64,000 nt of DNA. Origin: Mycolicibacterium rhodesiae (lineage in GTDB: Bacteria > Actinomycetota > Actinomycetes > Mycobacteriales > Mycobacteriaceae). Shown in pieces: positions 18,670-27,232 of the stretch. Positions within the stretch are counted from its first letter, which is position 1; the number at the start of each line of letters is the position of its first letter. The notes under the pieces are model-generated. The model saw only the letters and a list, made by a program, of their open reading frames with translations. It did not search any database and was not told the origin of the DNA. Location: contig NZ_MVIH01000005.1 of NCBI RefSeq assembly GCF_002086695.1, positions 310,001-374,000 of the forward strand. Direction: 5' to 3'. A program made the translations under genes and the position numbers.

Positions 18670-19467
18670 GTGGCCGTGCACATCGATGGAGCGGTGGCGG
18701 TGGTCACCGGAGCGGGCTCAGGCATCGGAAGGTCCATCGCGATGGCCCTGGCATCGGGCGGCGCGTCAGTGGTCGCCGGCGACATCAACGCGGAGTCAGC
18801 CGCTGACACCGCTGCGATGATCGGTGGCATCGGCGTGGCGGCGGATGCATCGACCCAGGACGGAATCGCCGCCCTGCTCGACGCCGCGCGCAAGACGTTC
18901 GGCCCAACCGACATCTACGTCGCCAATGCCGGGATCACCGGCGAACCCGGACTCGGCGACGACGAAGCCGCCTGGGACCGGATCATCGACATCAACCTGC
19001 GCGCCCACATCCGGGCGGCCAAGGCTGTCATGCCGGAGTGGGTTGAGCGGGGCAGCGGACACTTCGTCGTCACCGCGTCGGCCGCCGGTCTGCTCACCCA
19101 GCTCGGTGCCGGCCCCTACAGCGTGACCAAGCACGCTGCCGTCGGATTCGCCGAATGGTTGGCGATTCGGTATGGCGACAACGGGATTGGTGTCAGCTGT
19201 CTTTGCCCGATGGGTGTGGACACCCCATTGCTACGGGGTATGTCCTCCTCTCCGGAGGAGGAGATCCGGGTGGCCGGTTCCGCGGTCACCAGTGCGGGAG
19301 CCGTGATCAGCCCCGACACCGTCGCAGCCCTCGTCGTCCAGGCGATCGTCGACGGAACGTTCCTGGTGCTGCCGCACCCCGAGGTGCTGACCATGTACCG
19401 GCAGAAAGGCGCCGACTACGAGCGCTGGATCGCGGGCATGCGCCGCTACCAACGCAGCCTGCGATAG
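18670..19467 (+). CDS. Short-chain dehydrogenase/reductase
   Basis: 265 residues. NAD(P)-binding TGAGSGIGR at residues 14-22, NAG in VANAGITGEP, catalytic Ser in VTASAAGLL and YSVTK (Tyr-x-x-x-Lys) at about residue 153 make a classical SDR with a complete active site. Asp after the second strand (VVAGDIN) favours NAD(H). The substrate is unknown. The GTG at 18670 is preceded by AGTGAG; a second GTG two codons on is possible. It stands alone between the GGDEF-EAL gene (divergent) and a tiny zinc-ribbon gene 96 bp downstream. Confidence 0.88.
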   Translation: MAVHIDGAVAVVTGAGSGIGRSIAMALASGGASVVAGDINAESAADTAAMIGGIGVAADASTQDGIAALLDAARKTFGPTDIYVANAGITGEPGLGDDEAAWDRIIDINLRAHIRAAKAVMPEWVERGSGHFVVTASAAGLLTQLGAGPYSVTKHAAVGFAEWLAIRYGDNGIGVSCLCPMGVDTPLLRGMSSSPEEEIRVAGSAVTSAGAVISPDTVAALVVQAIVDGTFLVLPHPEVLTMYRQKGADYERWIAGMRRYQRSLR

Positions 19468-19563
19468 CGGCCCGGCGACGACGTTTCGAGCGCGCCGACG
19501 CCGGGTAAGAATCCGCCAGCGTCGTAGACAGCCGGCGTCGCACCGCGAGACGAAGGAAACCTG

Positions 19564-19656
19564 ATGATTCCGTTCATCTGCCCGGCTTGCGGGCAACTCG
19601 ACATCGACAGCCCCGACTGCGCATCGTGCGCTGACGCCGCCCACGACGCCGCCTGA
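19564..19656 (+). CDS. 30-residue protein with two CxxC motifs
   Basis: ATG at 19564 is preceded by GAAGGAAAC at ideal spacing. The product reads MIPFICPACGQL then DIDSPDCASCADAAHDAA: two CxxC pairs 10 residues apart, as in a minimal zinc ribbon, and nothing else. A hairpin overlaps the stop codon. Strong ribosome site, paired Cys and terminator together argue for a real micro-protein. Function is unknown; binding to a larger partner or metal handling is conceivable. Confidence 0.6.
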   Translation: MIPFICPACGQLDIDSPDCASCADAAHDAA

Positions 19657-19666
19657 ATTTCAGGCG
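19650..19666 (+). terminator. Hairpin over the stop codon of the micro-protein gene
   Basis: CGCCTGA (19650-19656), loop ATT, TCAGGCG (19660-19666): perfect 7-bp stem. No T-run; it lies between converging genes. Confidence 0.45.
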
Positions 19667-19683
19667 CGCGGGGCGATACCTGA

Positions 19684-20253
19684 CTAGCGTGCCGCGAGCC
19701 ACGGTTCGCGCGCGAAGACGTCTTCGACCATCGGCCGGAAGAACTCGAGCGGCCGATGGTCGAAGTGCGCGTCAAAACAGTTCTGGTCGTACTTCTCGCA
19801 GAATTCCACCGCGTCGTCGAACCAGGGGTGCCCGCGATACCGTTCCCGCGCATCACGGACGCCACCCATGTGCGGCGCGTAGTAGTACTGCTGAAATTCC
19901 GGGTGTACCCGGACGATCCAGGCCACCTGTTCCGAGACATACGGCGCGATGACCGCGGACGCGAACGCTCCGTGGGCATGGGGTGCATAGGTGTCGCCGA
20001 TGTCGTGCAGCAAGGCAGCCACCACGTATTCGCCCGGGCGGCCGTCATCGAAGGCGCGGGTCGCCGATTGCAGGGAATGATCCAGCCGGCTGACCGGATA
20101 CGCCTGCTGTCCTTCGGCGAGAGCTTCGACCAGGCCCAGCACCCGGTCGACCAGCCCGGCGTTGTTGGCCGCTTCCGCACGCTCGATGAGCGCATAGTCT
20201 TCTGCGGTGCCTTCGGCCATGGTTCGGTACGTGGCCCGGGTTGGCGCGCTCAT
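19684..20253 (-). CDS. HD-domain protein (phosphohydrolase or PhnZ-like oxygenase)
   Basis: 189 residues. The HD signature is clear: His59 in RLDHSLQSA, His83-Asp84 in ALLHDIGD and His117 in RVHPEFQQ, with a late Asp161. The 24-residue distance from the first His to the HD pair and the Tyr-rich segment after His117 resemble the mixed-valence di-iron oxygenases of the PhnZ group, but a hydrolase cannot be ruled out. It stands alone and has no phosphonate genes nearby. ATG at 20253 is preceded by GAGAGGAATCGACG, a good ribosome site. Confidence 0.75.
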   Translation of the reverse strand: MSAPTRATYRTMAEGTAEDYALIERAEAANNAGLVDRVLGLVEALAEGQQAYPVSRLDHSLQSATRAFDDGRPGEYVVAALLHDIGDTYAPHAHGAFASAVIAPYVSEQVAWIVRVHPEFQQYYYAPHMGGVRDARERYRGHPWFDDAVEFCEKYDQNCFDAHFDHRPLEFFRPMVEDVFAREPWLAAR

Positions 20254-20338
20254 CGTCGATTCCTCTCGGGACGGCTTGCGCTCAAACTAGCCGCGCCGTG
20301 TTTCGGCTACGTGACGCGACGATCGCGCGCGGGTGCCG

Positions 20339-21127
20339 TCACGGATGAAGGTTCCACTGGCCGACATCGGAGGCCAGCACATCGTTGACGTCGACTTCCA
20401 GGCCGCCGACCAGTGGTCCGGGGTTCGACGCAGTGCTCACGATCCGCTGGTAGAGAACGGCGGCGGGGTGCACCCGGTTGCCGGACCACGCCTTGGTCTG
20501 CCAGGCCCACACGCGGCCAGGCGTGCTCGAACGGCCGATGACGCCGTCCGCCAACGCCCACTGGCACACGTCGATACCGCCGTAAACTCCCGTGCGCTGA
20601 ACCCCGAGAACCGAGTTGATTCCCCGGAACCATTGCAGTGCAACGCGATTCCATGTGTCGCGATTGATGTCCTCGTCGATGGTGAAGAAGACCGGCGCGC
20701 TCTGGCCGCCGCCGGCCGCGGTGTGCAACTGCCAGGCGGTGCGTGCGTCGGCGACACCGCCGGCATAGCCGCGCAGGAAATCCGACGGCGCTGTCCCGCC
20801 CGGCTTTCCGTACTGATAGTTGCTGACGATCACCAGGCCGGCGGCGGTCAGCGACTGGGCGTAGGGCAGCGTGATCGGCTTGGCGCCGAACGACGAACCC
20901 GGACGCGACGTCGAAACGTAGTTGACCACCCCGGAGTGGCCTGCGGCGCGGATGTGCTGCGCGGGGATCTGTTTGGCGGCGAAGTCGATCAATGTGGGGG
21001 CCGCTGCGGCGGCTTCGGGCGTGCCCCAACCCAGCGACGCGGCACCCAGCCCCGCCACGGCGCCCGCGAAGCGAAGCGCGTCACGCCGGGTGACCGGACG
21101 GCCTGGGGCCGGGGGCAAATCGTGCAT
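20339..21127 (-). CDS. Tat-exported DUF1906 glycoside-hydrolase-like protein
   Basis: 262 residues. The N-terminus has a Tat signal (TRRDALRFAGAVAGLGAASLG, then AAAAAPTLIDF). The mature part is a DUF1906 barrel: LIDFAAKQIPAQHI, SGVVNYVSTSRPG, LVIVSNYQYG, APVFFTIDEDINRD and GVYGGIDVCQWAL, with Asp/Glu residues in FFTIDED that correspond to the putative catalytic acids. The family includes M. tuberculosis Rv2525c, a Tat substrate linked to the cell wall. Its enzymatic activity is not established for the family. Confidence 0.88.
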   Translation of the reverse strand: MHDLPPAPGRPVTRRDALRFAGAVAGLGAASLGWGTPEAAAAAPTLIDFAAKQIPAQHIRAAGHSGVVNYVSTSRPGSSFGAKPITLPYAQSLTAAGLVIVSNYQYGKPGGTAPSDFLRGYAGGVADARTAWQLHTAAGGGQSAPVFFTIDEDINRDTWNRVALQWFRGINSVLGVQRTGVYGGIDVCQWALADGVIGRSSTPGRVWAWQTKAWSGNRVHPAAVLYQRIVSTASNPGPLVGGLEVDVNDVLASDVGQWNLHP

Positions 21128-21216
21128 CGCGCGATGTTAACGATGTGACTGCCGTGAACGGTGTTCCCACGCTGATTGTTGTTCGATTCAGCTCGAGATG
21201 AGCCTCGATCGTTACG

Positions 21217-21618
21217 TCACGGCCGCAGGATCGCGGCGGGAGAGACGGTTTCGACGTATGCGCGTGCCGCGGCCGCGAGTTCCTCATCCACGATGGCCAG
21301 CGCGTCTGCTTGCAGCTGAGTCAATGCGATGTATTCGGATCGGTAGGTGTCCGGCCAGTTCAGCGTCGCGGCGATCCGCCAGGCGCGGTCCTGCAAGGCT
21401 CGATCGCCGAGGAGGCGGATGCGAAGTCCACGGATATCGTCGAGAAGCCGCCTGCCGGCCCGTTCGTCGTACTCGCCACGCCGCACCGAGCCGTAGACGA
21501 GTGCAAGCGCCTGCGAGCGGAGCAGCGTGGGTGCGGTGAGACTGTGTCCCGGGGGAATGGTCCGCCCGCCGGCCGCAAGGTCGATGGCCACCTGTGCGTC
21601 GACGACGAAAACTGTCAT
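21217..21618 (-). CDS. PIN-domain protein without a neighbouring antitoxin
   Basis: 133 residues of PIN (VapC-like) layout: the first acid in VFVVDAQVAIDL (Asp7), helices in the middle, and acids near the end in DTYRSEYIALTQLQADALAIVDEEL. Such proteins are Mg-dependent RNases, mostly toxins. The 42 bp upstream hold no antitoxin gene, and the region downstream is empty. It may be a domesticated RNase or a toxin whose antitoxin lies elsewhere. Only part of the usual acid quartet can be placed confidently, so activity is uncertain. Confidence 0.7.
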   Translation of the reverse strand: MTVFVVDAQVAIDLAAGGRTIPPGHSLTAPTLLRSQALALVYGSVRRGEYDERAGRRLLDDIRGLRIRLLGDRALQDRAWRIAATLNWPDTYRSEYIALTQLQADALAIVDEELAAAARAYVETVSPAAILRP

Positions 21619-21660
21619 GCGAACACCGTTGCACGGCGGTGCCCTATGCGCAGGAACAGC

Positions 21661-22410
21661 TCAACGGTTCATCGACGGACAACCGCCGTTGTTGGCCGGC
21701 CGTAGGCCGATCATGCTGGCCTGCAGGGTGCCGCTGGCATCCTTGGTGCCTCGCGCGGTGACGCACTTGCCTTGCGCGATCGCTTGGATGTCGGCGGCGG
21801 CGCGCTTGGTGTAGGTGGTGGTGTTGGACACGGTGACGGTGGTGGGTGTGTTGCTCCCCGCGACCGTCACGACGAGGGTGCCGCCGCTGATCGAAGCCAC
21901 CGTGCCGCGTGTGCCACCACCATGACCCGCCGGTCCGCCGGGCGGGGTAGGCGCCGCGGAACCGGCCTGTTGTCGGGCGCCCGCGTAGCACTGGCCGTCT
22001 CTCGGTGCGCTGATCGATATCGCCGCCGCAGTCACCGACCCGTCCGGAGCCGGGCTGGTGCCGCGGGCCGGACGCACGGACACACAGCTGCCGACGGTGA
22101 CGTCGGTGAGCGCGGCCGGGGTCACTTCGGAGACCTTCGTCGCCGAGGTGAAGCCGACGTTGGAGGCGACGTTCTTGTCGCTGACCGCGAGCGTGTCGCC
22201 GTTGACGGACGTGATCAGTCCCGACACGTGGTCCTTTTTGCTGCTGCCTTTCGCCGGTGCCGTCGCACTCGTCGAGCCCGCGGCCTGTGTCGAGGAATTC
22301 GCGGCGGTGGGCGAGGAGCCGCATGCCGCCAGAACGAGTGCGGTGAGGCCGATCAGGAGCGGTACCGCGGGGCGACGCCGCGGCAGTGTTACCGGAACGG
22401 TGAGAGTCAT
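21661..22410 (-). CDS. Lipoprotein with two DUF5666-type repeats
   Basis: 249 residues from ATG 22410. The signal peptide ends in a lipobox, TALVLAAC, so the Cys is lipidated. After a Ser/Thr/Ala linker come two related beta modules: HVSGLITSVNGDTLAVSD and RGTVASISGGTLVVTV, each followed by a TVGSCVSVRPARG or AQGKCVTARGTKD strand with one Cys. This is the DUF5666 pattern. The function is unknown. A longer start at 22458 would put 16 residues before the signal peptide and was not used. Confidence 0.82.
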   Translation of the reverse strand: MTLTVPVTLPRRRPAVPLLIGLTALVLAACGSSPTAANSSTQAAGSTSATAPAKGSSKKDHVSGLITSVNGDTLAVSDKNVASNVGFTSATKVSEVTPAALTDVTVGSCVSVRPARGTSPAPDGSVTAAAISISAPRDGQCYAGARQQAGSAAPTPPGGPAGHGGGTRGTVASISGGTLVVTVAGSNTPTTVTVSNTTTYTKRAAADIQAIAQGKCVTARGTKDASGTLQASMIGLRPANNGGCPSMNR

Positions 22411-22478
22411 GAATCCACCGTCGGCTGCCGAACTTGGACTGCCCTTTACAGCCCGCATGAGGGAGCTGTGGGTTGCGG

Positions 22479-22952
22479 CTACCGCGGATAGCCTCGGCGC
22501 ACGGCGCGCTCGAGGATGCCGAGCGTCGCGCGCAGTGCCGGCTCGCCGACGATCGGGAAGATCTTGGCGTCGCGCCAGTGCTGATCAATGTCGGACCAGT
22601 CGTAGAACGACGTGACCGTGGTACCGCCATCCGTGGGCTCCAGCCGGTAGCCGTACACGTGCCCGATATCCGGCTTCAGTTGGCCGAAGATCGTCCAGGC
22701 GATCAGCTTGTCCTGTTCGAACTGCGTGATCGACACGGTCACGTCGTATTTGCCCAACGGATAGTCGTTGAGCGATTCGCGGTCCATGTGCACCACGAAG
22801 CTGTCGCCGACCGCACCGACCGATGACCCGTCGGCGTCCTGCAGCATGCCGGTGGCGTCGATCGCGACGTGGCCTTGCGGATCGCAGAGCACCGCGAAGA
22901 TGTCCGCGGCAGGCGCTGGGATCAGTCGTTGAACCTCGATGCGTTCGCTCAC
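22479..22952 (-). CDS. SRPBCC (polyketide cyclase/START-like) protein
   Basis: 157 residues: IEVQRLIPAPAADIFAVLCDPQGHVAID at the N-terminus is the typical SRPBCC start, followed by the antiparallel sheet with WTIFGQLKP and GYRLEPTDGGTTVTSFYDWS. These proteins bind hydrophobic ligands. No catalytic residue is evident. It is transcribed alone, divergent from the phospholipase D gene. Confidence 0.85.
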   Translation of the reverse strand: MSERIEVQRLIPAPAADIFAVLCDPQGHVAIDATGMLQDADGSSVGAVGDSFVVHMDRESLNDYPLGKYDVTVSITQFEQDKLIAWTIFGQLKPDIGHVYGYRLEPTDGGTTVTSFYDWSDIDQHWRDAKIFPIVGEPALRATLGILERAVRRGYPR

Positions 22953-23024
22953 GGATGGATCCTGTCACGTGCGGGACGCGCACAGTAGTGGCCTGGTGTA
23001 GCCCGAACTGCGAACGGGCACTTG

Positions 23025-24575
23025 ATGGACGTGGTGACGCCTGCCGAATGGTTCCTGACCCGCGACGAGCGCGGCAACCCCGCCACCGGCATCCCGGCGT
23101 GGTCGGAGGGCAACCGCGCCGAACCGCTGATTCACGGTGCCACATATTTCGAGCGACTCGCTGCCGAAGTGGAGACGCTGCAGGCGGGCGACTATGTCTT
23201 CTTCACCGACTGGCGTGGCGATCCCGACGAACTCATGCGCGACGGCGGACCGACGATCCGCGAACTGTTCTGTCAGGCCGCGCAGCGGGGCGTGGTGGTG
23301 AAGGGCTTGGTGTGGCGGTCGCATCTGGACAAGTTCCAGTACAGCGAGGAGGAGAACGAGCACCTGGGTGAGGCCATCGAGGCGGCGGGCGGCGAAGTGC
23401 TGCTGGACCAACGCGTGCGGGTGGGAGGATCGCATCACCAGAAACTGGTCGTGATCCGCCATCCCGAAGCGCCGCAACGCGATATCGCGTTCGCCGGTGG
23501 CATCGACCTGTGCCATTCCCGTCGCGATGACGAATCGCACCACGGCGACCAGCAGGCGGTGCAGATGGCCGAAGTCTATGGGAGCAGGCCACCATGGCAC
23601 GACGTGCAGCTGCAGATCCGCGGTCCGGCAGTCGGTGTCCTCGACACCACATTTCGGGAACGCTGGAACGATCCGGCGCCGCTCGATGCGCTGTCGCCGG
23701 TCGCCTGGGTGATGGACAAGCTACGCGGAGCGGACCTCTCGCCGGGACGACTACCGGACCAGCCGCCGGACCCACCGGCGTGCGGACCACATGCCGTTCA
23801 GGTTCTGCGCACGTACCCGGACGCGCATTTCCGGTATGACTTCGCGCCCCGCGGGGAGCGCAGCATCGCGCGCGCGTACAGCAAGGTGGTACCCCGCGCC
23901 CACCGCTTGATCTACGTCGAGGACCAGTACCTGTGGTCGGCGCGGGTGGCCAGCTTGTTCGCGAAGGCACTGCGCGACAACCCGGACCTGCATCTGGTTG
24001 CGGTCATTCCGCGCCATCCCGATGTCGACGGCCGACTGGACCTGCCACCGAACCTGGTCGGCCGCTGGCAGGCGATTGCGACATGTCAGGCCGCGAGTCC
24101 TGAGCGTGTCCACATCTTCGATGTCGAGAATCATCGCGGCACACCGGTATACGTACACGCGAAAGTCTGCGTCATCGACGACATCTGGGCCTGCGTCGGT
24201 AGCGACAACCTCAATCGGCGGTCATGGACGCATGACAGCGAATTATCATGTGCAGTGCTGGATTCCGACGGAGTATTCGCTCGCGATCTGAGGCTACGAC
24301 TCCTCCGTGAGCATCTGGATCGGCCGGCCGACGGCAGTCGGGACGGAGATCTGGTCGACCCGCTCACCGCGGTACGCGACATCAGCGCCGCGGCGGAGGC
24401 ACTTGACGCGTGGTACTCGTCGGGTTGTCAGGGGGAGAGGCCACCGGGCCGCTTGCGGCCGCACAAGCCGGAGCGTCTCGGCTGGCGAACCCGCGTATGG
24501 GCAGAACCCCTGTACCGCGTGATCTATGACCCGGACGGACGCTCGTATCGCGACCGATTACGCGATCGGCTGTAG
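23025..24575 (+). CDS. Phospholipase D-family protein
   Basis: 516 residues. Two HKD motifs: HHQKLVVI...FAGGIDLCHSRRDD (about residue 140-170) and VHAKVCVIDDIWACVGSDNLNRRSW (about residue 380-405), the second complete. Between them lies the IYVEDQYLWSARV block found in bacterial and eukaryotic PLDs. The enzyme would hydrolyse or transphosphatidylate phospholipids. No signal peptide is seen, so a cytosolic or membrane-surface site is likely. ATG 23025 is used; a TTG one codon earlier is equally open. It converges on the SseB-like gene with a 6-bp gap. Confidence 0.9.
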   Translation: MDVVTPAEWFLTRDERGNPATGIPAWSEGNRAEPLIHGATYFERLAAEVETLQAGDYVFFTDWRGDPDELMRDGGPTIRELFCQAAQRGVVVKGLVWRSHLDKFQYSEEENEHLGEAIEAAGGEVLLDQRVRVGGSHHQKLVVIRHPEAPQRDIAFAGGIDLCHSRRDDESHHGDQQAVQMAEVYGSRPPWHDVQLQIRGPAVGVLDTTFRERWNDPAPLDALSPVAWVMDKLRGADLSPGRLPDQPPDPPACGPHAVQVLRTYPDAHFRYDFAPRGERSIARAYSKVVPRAHRLIYVEDQYLWSARVASLFAKALRDNPDLHLVAVIPRHPDVDGRLDLPPNLVGRWQAIATCQAASPERVHIFDVENHRGTPVYVHAKVCVIDDIWACVGSDNLNRRSWTHDSELSCAVLDSDGVFARDLRLRLLREHLDRPADGSRDGDLVDPLTAVRDISAAAEALDAWYSSGCQGERPPGRLRPHKPERLGWRTRVWAEPLYRVIYDPDGRSYRDRLRDRL

Positions 24576-24581
24576 CCCACG

Positions 24582-24908
24582 TCAGGCAGTGGGCGGGATT
24601 TCGATCGGGTTTGCGCTCAACGGTTCGATGACGATCCCGGCACCCTTCAACACTTCGATGGACCGGATCAGCTCCATGACGCTTGTCACGTCGCCCTGAA
24701 GAACGGCATAGGCGGCGCGGTTGGATTGTCTGTAGAACTCTTTCATCGAGTCCACGCTGCGAAAGACCGGCATGAACATGACGCCCTCTCGCTGAAGGAA
24801 GAACAGCTTCTGCTTCCCATCAGTGGTGTCGCCAAACGGCGTGGAGTAGTAGATGTGGGCCTCGGTGGGGTCCGGATCGCTGCGCTCGGTCTTTCTGAAC
24901 AAACCCAT
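24582..24908 (-). CDS. Small SseB-like protein
   Basis: 108 residues. The core FMPVFRSVDSMKEFYRQSNRAAYAVLQGDV then GAGIVIEPLSANPIEIPP resembles the N-terminal domain of the SseB family (a proteolysis- or secretion-linked fold in other bacteria). The match is by eye and partial. GGAGATGTC lies before the ATG at 24908. No partner gene is adjacent. Confidence 0.6.
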   Translation of the reverse strand: MGLFRKTERSDPDPTEAHIYYSTPFGDTTDGKQKLFFLQREGVMFMPVFRSVDSMKEFYRQSNRAAYAVLQGDVTSVMELIRSIEVLKGAGIVIEPLSANPIEIPPTA

Positions 24909-24985
24909 GACATCTCCTTCGCGGCGGTTCGTTCACCCTGCCAAATCGGCAGCGGCTCGCCCAGTCACCATGGACCGTGCCGCGT

Positions 24986-25195
24986 TCACGCGACGCTGCT
25001 GACGATCGCGATCACCAGCCCCAGGAGCGTCAGCACCCCGACCATCACGGTGGCGGCGATTGCCCGACCCCGTCGGTGCCGACGTACGTCGTAGATCGCG
25101 ACCGCGATGCCGGCGAAGATCAACGCTGCGTAGGCCGCGAGCCCAACCGTCAACGCTGCCGTCGACGCGGCACTGGCCAGGATCACGGTGTGCAC
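24986..25195 (-). CDS. Small two-helix membrane protein
   Basis: About 69 residues from GTG 25195 (an in-frame ATG at 25267 would add 24 polar residues). Two hydrophobic helices, TVILASAASTAALTVGLAAYAALIFAGIAVAI and ATVMVGVLTLLGLVIAIVSSV, flank a basic loop DVRRHRRGRAI. Family not recognised. The start is uncertain because neither candidate has a clear ribosome site. Confidence 0.5.
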   Translation of the reverse strand: MHTVILASAASTAALTVGLAAYAALIFAGIAVAIYDVRRHRRGRAIAATVMVGVLTLLGLVIAIVSSVA

Positions 25196-25288
25196 GCGGT
25201 GAAGCCTACTGCGCGACGCACAATTGATTTGCGGCGCAGTCGATTGCGAGGGCATCGTCGCGATCACGGCGGTAGCATCGCGAAACCC

Positions 25289-26188
25289 TCACTGACGATC
25301 GAATGTTGCCAGAGTCAGTCGTACCGTGTCGGCGATGGCGTCGTTGAAGGGTGGCGCATCGGGCTGGTCGTCGCGCGAGCGGGTGAGGACCGCCATGATG
25401 ATCCGTTGTCCCCGGGGCCCGTACAGCAATCCGGCATCATTGGTGGAACCGTAACTCCCGGCGCCGGTCTTGTCGGCGCTGGTCCAGCCTGCGGGCAGAC
25501 CTGCCCGGAAGCGCTTCGTCGAGGTGGCGTTCTGCCGCATCCAGCCCACCATCTGCTCGCGGGTGCGCTCGGTCAATACGCGGCCGGTCAGAACTTCTCG
25601 GTATCCCGTTGTAAGGGCACGCGGGGTCGTTGTGTCACGCGGATCCCCGGGCGCCGCGGAGTTCAGTCCGGTTTCCCAGCGGTCCAGCCGGCTTTGGTCG
25701 TCACCTACGCTGCGCGCGAAGGTGGTGATCTCCGGCGGCCCGCCGATGCATCGCAACAGAAGATTGCCGGCGGCGTTATCGGAGTTGATCAATGCCGCCG
25801 AGCACAACTCGTCAAGGCGCATCGAGCGGCCCACGTGGGCGCTGGTGACCGGTGAATTCTCGACGATGTCGGACGCTGCGATGGGTTGTGTTTCCGCCAG
25901 ATCCCGTTGGCCGAGTTCGGCCAATTGCAACACCCGGGCCACGGCGTAGGTCTTGAAGGTCGAGCACATGGCGAATCGGGTATCCGCTCGGTGCTCGAGA
26001 GAGGCGCCGGAGTCGAGGTGGAGGGCGTACATGCCGACGCGGGCCGAATAGCGATCCTCAACCGGGGTGAGATCGAGGGAGTCGGTGTTGTGGGGGACGG
26101 CATTCGGGATGGCATTGCGGCACGCCGTCAGCGTGGCGACGGTCGCCAGGCCTGCGAGGGCCTGGCGCCGGGTCAGGTGTGCTCTCAT
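25289..26188 (-). CDS. Class A beta-lactamase, Tat lipoprotein
   Basis: 299 residues from ATG 26188. A twin-arginine signal (TRRQALAGLATVATLTAC) ends in a lipobox with Cys23. All class A motifs are present: S76-T-F-K79, S136-D-N138, Glu172 in RWETGLN of the omega loop, and K240-T-G. The MCSTFKTYAVARVL and ALINSDNAAGNLLL stretches match mycobacterial BlaC-type enzymes. It should hydrolyse penicillins and cephalosporins in the periplasm. A LysR regulator is divergent at 26351, an arrangement known from ampR-ampC systems. Confidence 0.93.
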   Translation of the reverse strand: MRAHLTRRQALAGLATVATLTACRNAIPNAVPHNTDSLDLTPVEDRYSARVGMYALHLDSGASLEHRADTRFAMCSTFKTYAVARVLQLAELGQRDLAETQPIAASDIVENSPVTSAHVGRSMRLDELCSAALINSDNAAGNLLLRCIGGPPEITTFARSVGDDQSRLDRWETGLNSAAPGDPRDTTTPRALTTGYREVLTGRVLTERTREQMVGWMRQNATSTKRFRAGLPAGWTSADKTGAGSYGSTNDAGLLYGPRGQRIIMAVLTRSRDDQPDAPPFNDAIADTVRLTLATFDRQ

Positions 26189-26295
26189 AGCCGACACCGA
26201 AGCACGGCCGTCGGTGCCGCAGCCAAGTGTGGGGACCGGCGGCAACGATAGCGACCACGAATCAGTGCATGTAGAAGCGGCAATCTTGGCCAATG

Positions 26296-26318
26296 ATCGG
26301 ATACCTCCGCGATCCGAT
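26296..26318. promoter_or_regulatory. Inverted repeat between beta-lactamase and lysR genes
   Basis: ATCGGAT (26296-26302) and ATCCGAT (26312-26318) are perfect 7-bp inverted arms around 9 bp. Position in the divergent spacer, 33 bp before the LysR start, fits an autoregulatory LysR site. Confidence 0.5.
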
Positions 26319-26350
26319 TTCACCGTCGTGATCGTGTTCAATGGGTAGGC

Positions 26351-27232
26351 GTGGACCTCATTCGGCACCTGCGGTACTTCGTGGCTGTTGCCGAGCACCG
26401 GCATTTCGGCCGGGCCGCCGCAAGTCTCGGCGTGACCCAGCCACCTGTCTCACAAGGTTTGCGCCGCTTGGAACGCCATCTCGGATTGCAACTGGTCGAC
26501 CGAACCTCCGTCGGTGCGACCCTGACAGAGGCAGGGGCAGCACTATTGCCGCGCGCGCGGCTGATCGTTGACGACTCCACGCGTCTGCTCGCTGATGCCG
26601 CTCAGCTGTTCGGCGCCGCCGCGGGGCTGCGCTGGGGCGCGATCCCGGAACTCGACGACGAGATTCTGTCCCGCTGCACGGTTGCGTTGCGCGCAGCGAT
26701 GACGCAGAGCGACGCTCCGCTCACGACCGTCACCAAGGGCACCACAGCGTTGCTCGACGATCTACGCCGTGGGATCCTCGACATCGCCGTGGTGGCGCAC
26801 CCGTCAGTTCTCGCGGATCTGGAGGCCGGCCCGATCATTGCGGTAAACCGCAATGTCGTTGTGCCGGCAGCGCATCGCATCGCGAACACCAAGAGTCCGC
26901 GCGCCCAGATGTTGAGCGATCTGACATTGGCGACCACTCCACGAGAGGACAACCCTCCTGCCCACGACCTGCTGATGGATGGGCTGCGCCGGCACGGGCT
27001 TGACGCGTCTCTTCAGTCGGCATCCACCCACCGCGACGTGAGCGCCATGGTCGCGACAGGGACGTGCTTTGGGCTCGCAACACCGACCGCGACGGTCCAC
27101 ACCGGCACCAGCCATCTGCGAATGCTGGTGGAGGAGGTGGCATTACGAGTGCGGATAGTGACCGCACCCGGTCGTGACCTGGGCGATCTCGTCCACGCGT
27201 TGGATCGAGAACTGTTGCGGAACAGAGCATGA
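26351..27232 (+). CDS. LysR-family transcriptional regulator
   Basis: 293 residues. The N-terminal winged helix is typical: LRYFVAVAEHRHFGRAAASLGVTQPPVSQGLRRLERHLG. A LysR substrate-binding domain follows from about residue 95. It lies between a divergent beta-lactamase gene and a coupled beta-lactamase-fold gene (ATGA overlap at 27229-27232). It is therefore a candidate AmpR-like sensor of cell-wall fragments or of the drug, but no ligand residue can be read. The GTG at 26351 is the start that preserves the canonical N-terminus. Confidence 0.9.
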   Translation: MDLIRHLRYFVAVAEHRHFGRAAASLGVTQPPVSQGLRRLERHLGLQLVDRTSVGATLTEAGAALLPRARLIVDDSTRLLADAAQLFGAAAGLRWGAIPELDDEILSRCTVALRAAMTQSDAPLTTVTKGTTALLDDLRRGILDIAVVAHPSVLADLEAGPIIAVNRNVVVPAAHRIANTKSPRAQMLSDLTLATTPREDNPPAHDLLMDGLRRHGLDASLQSASTHRDVSAMVATGTCFGLATPTATVHTGTSHLRMLVEEVALRVRIVTAPGRDLGDLVHALDRELLRNRA

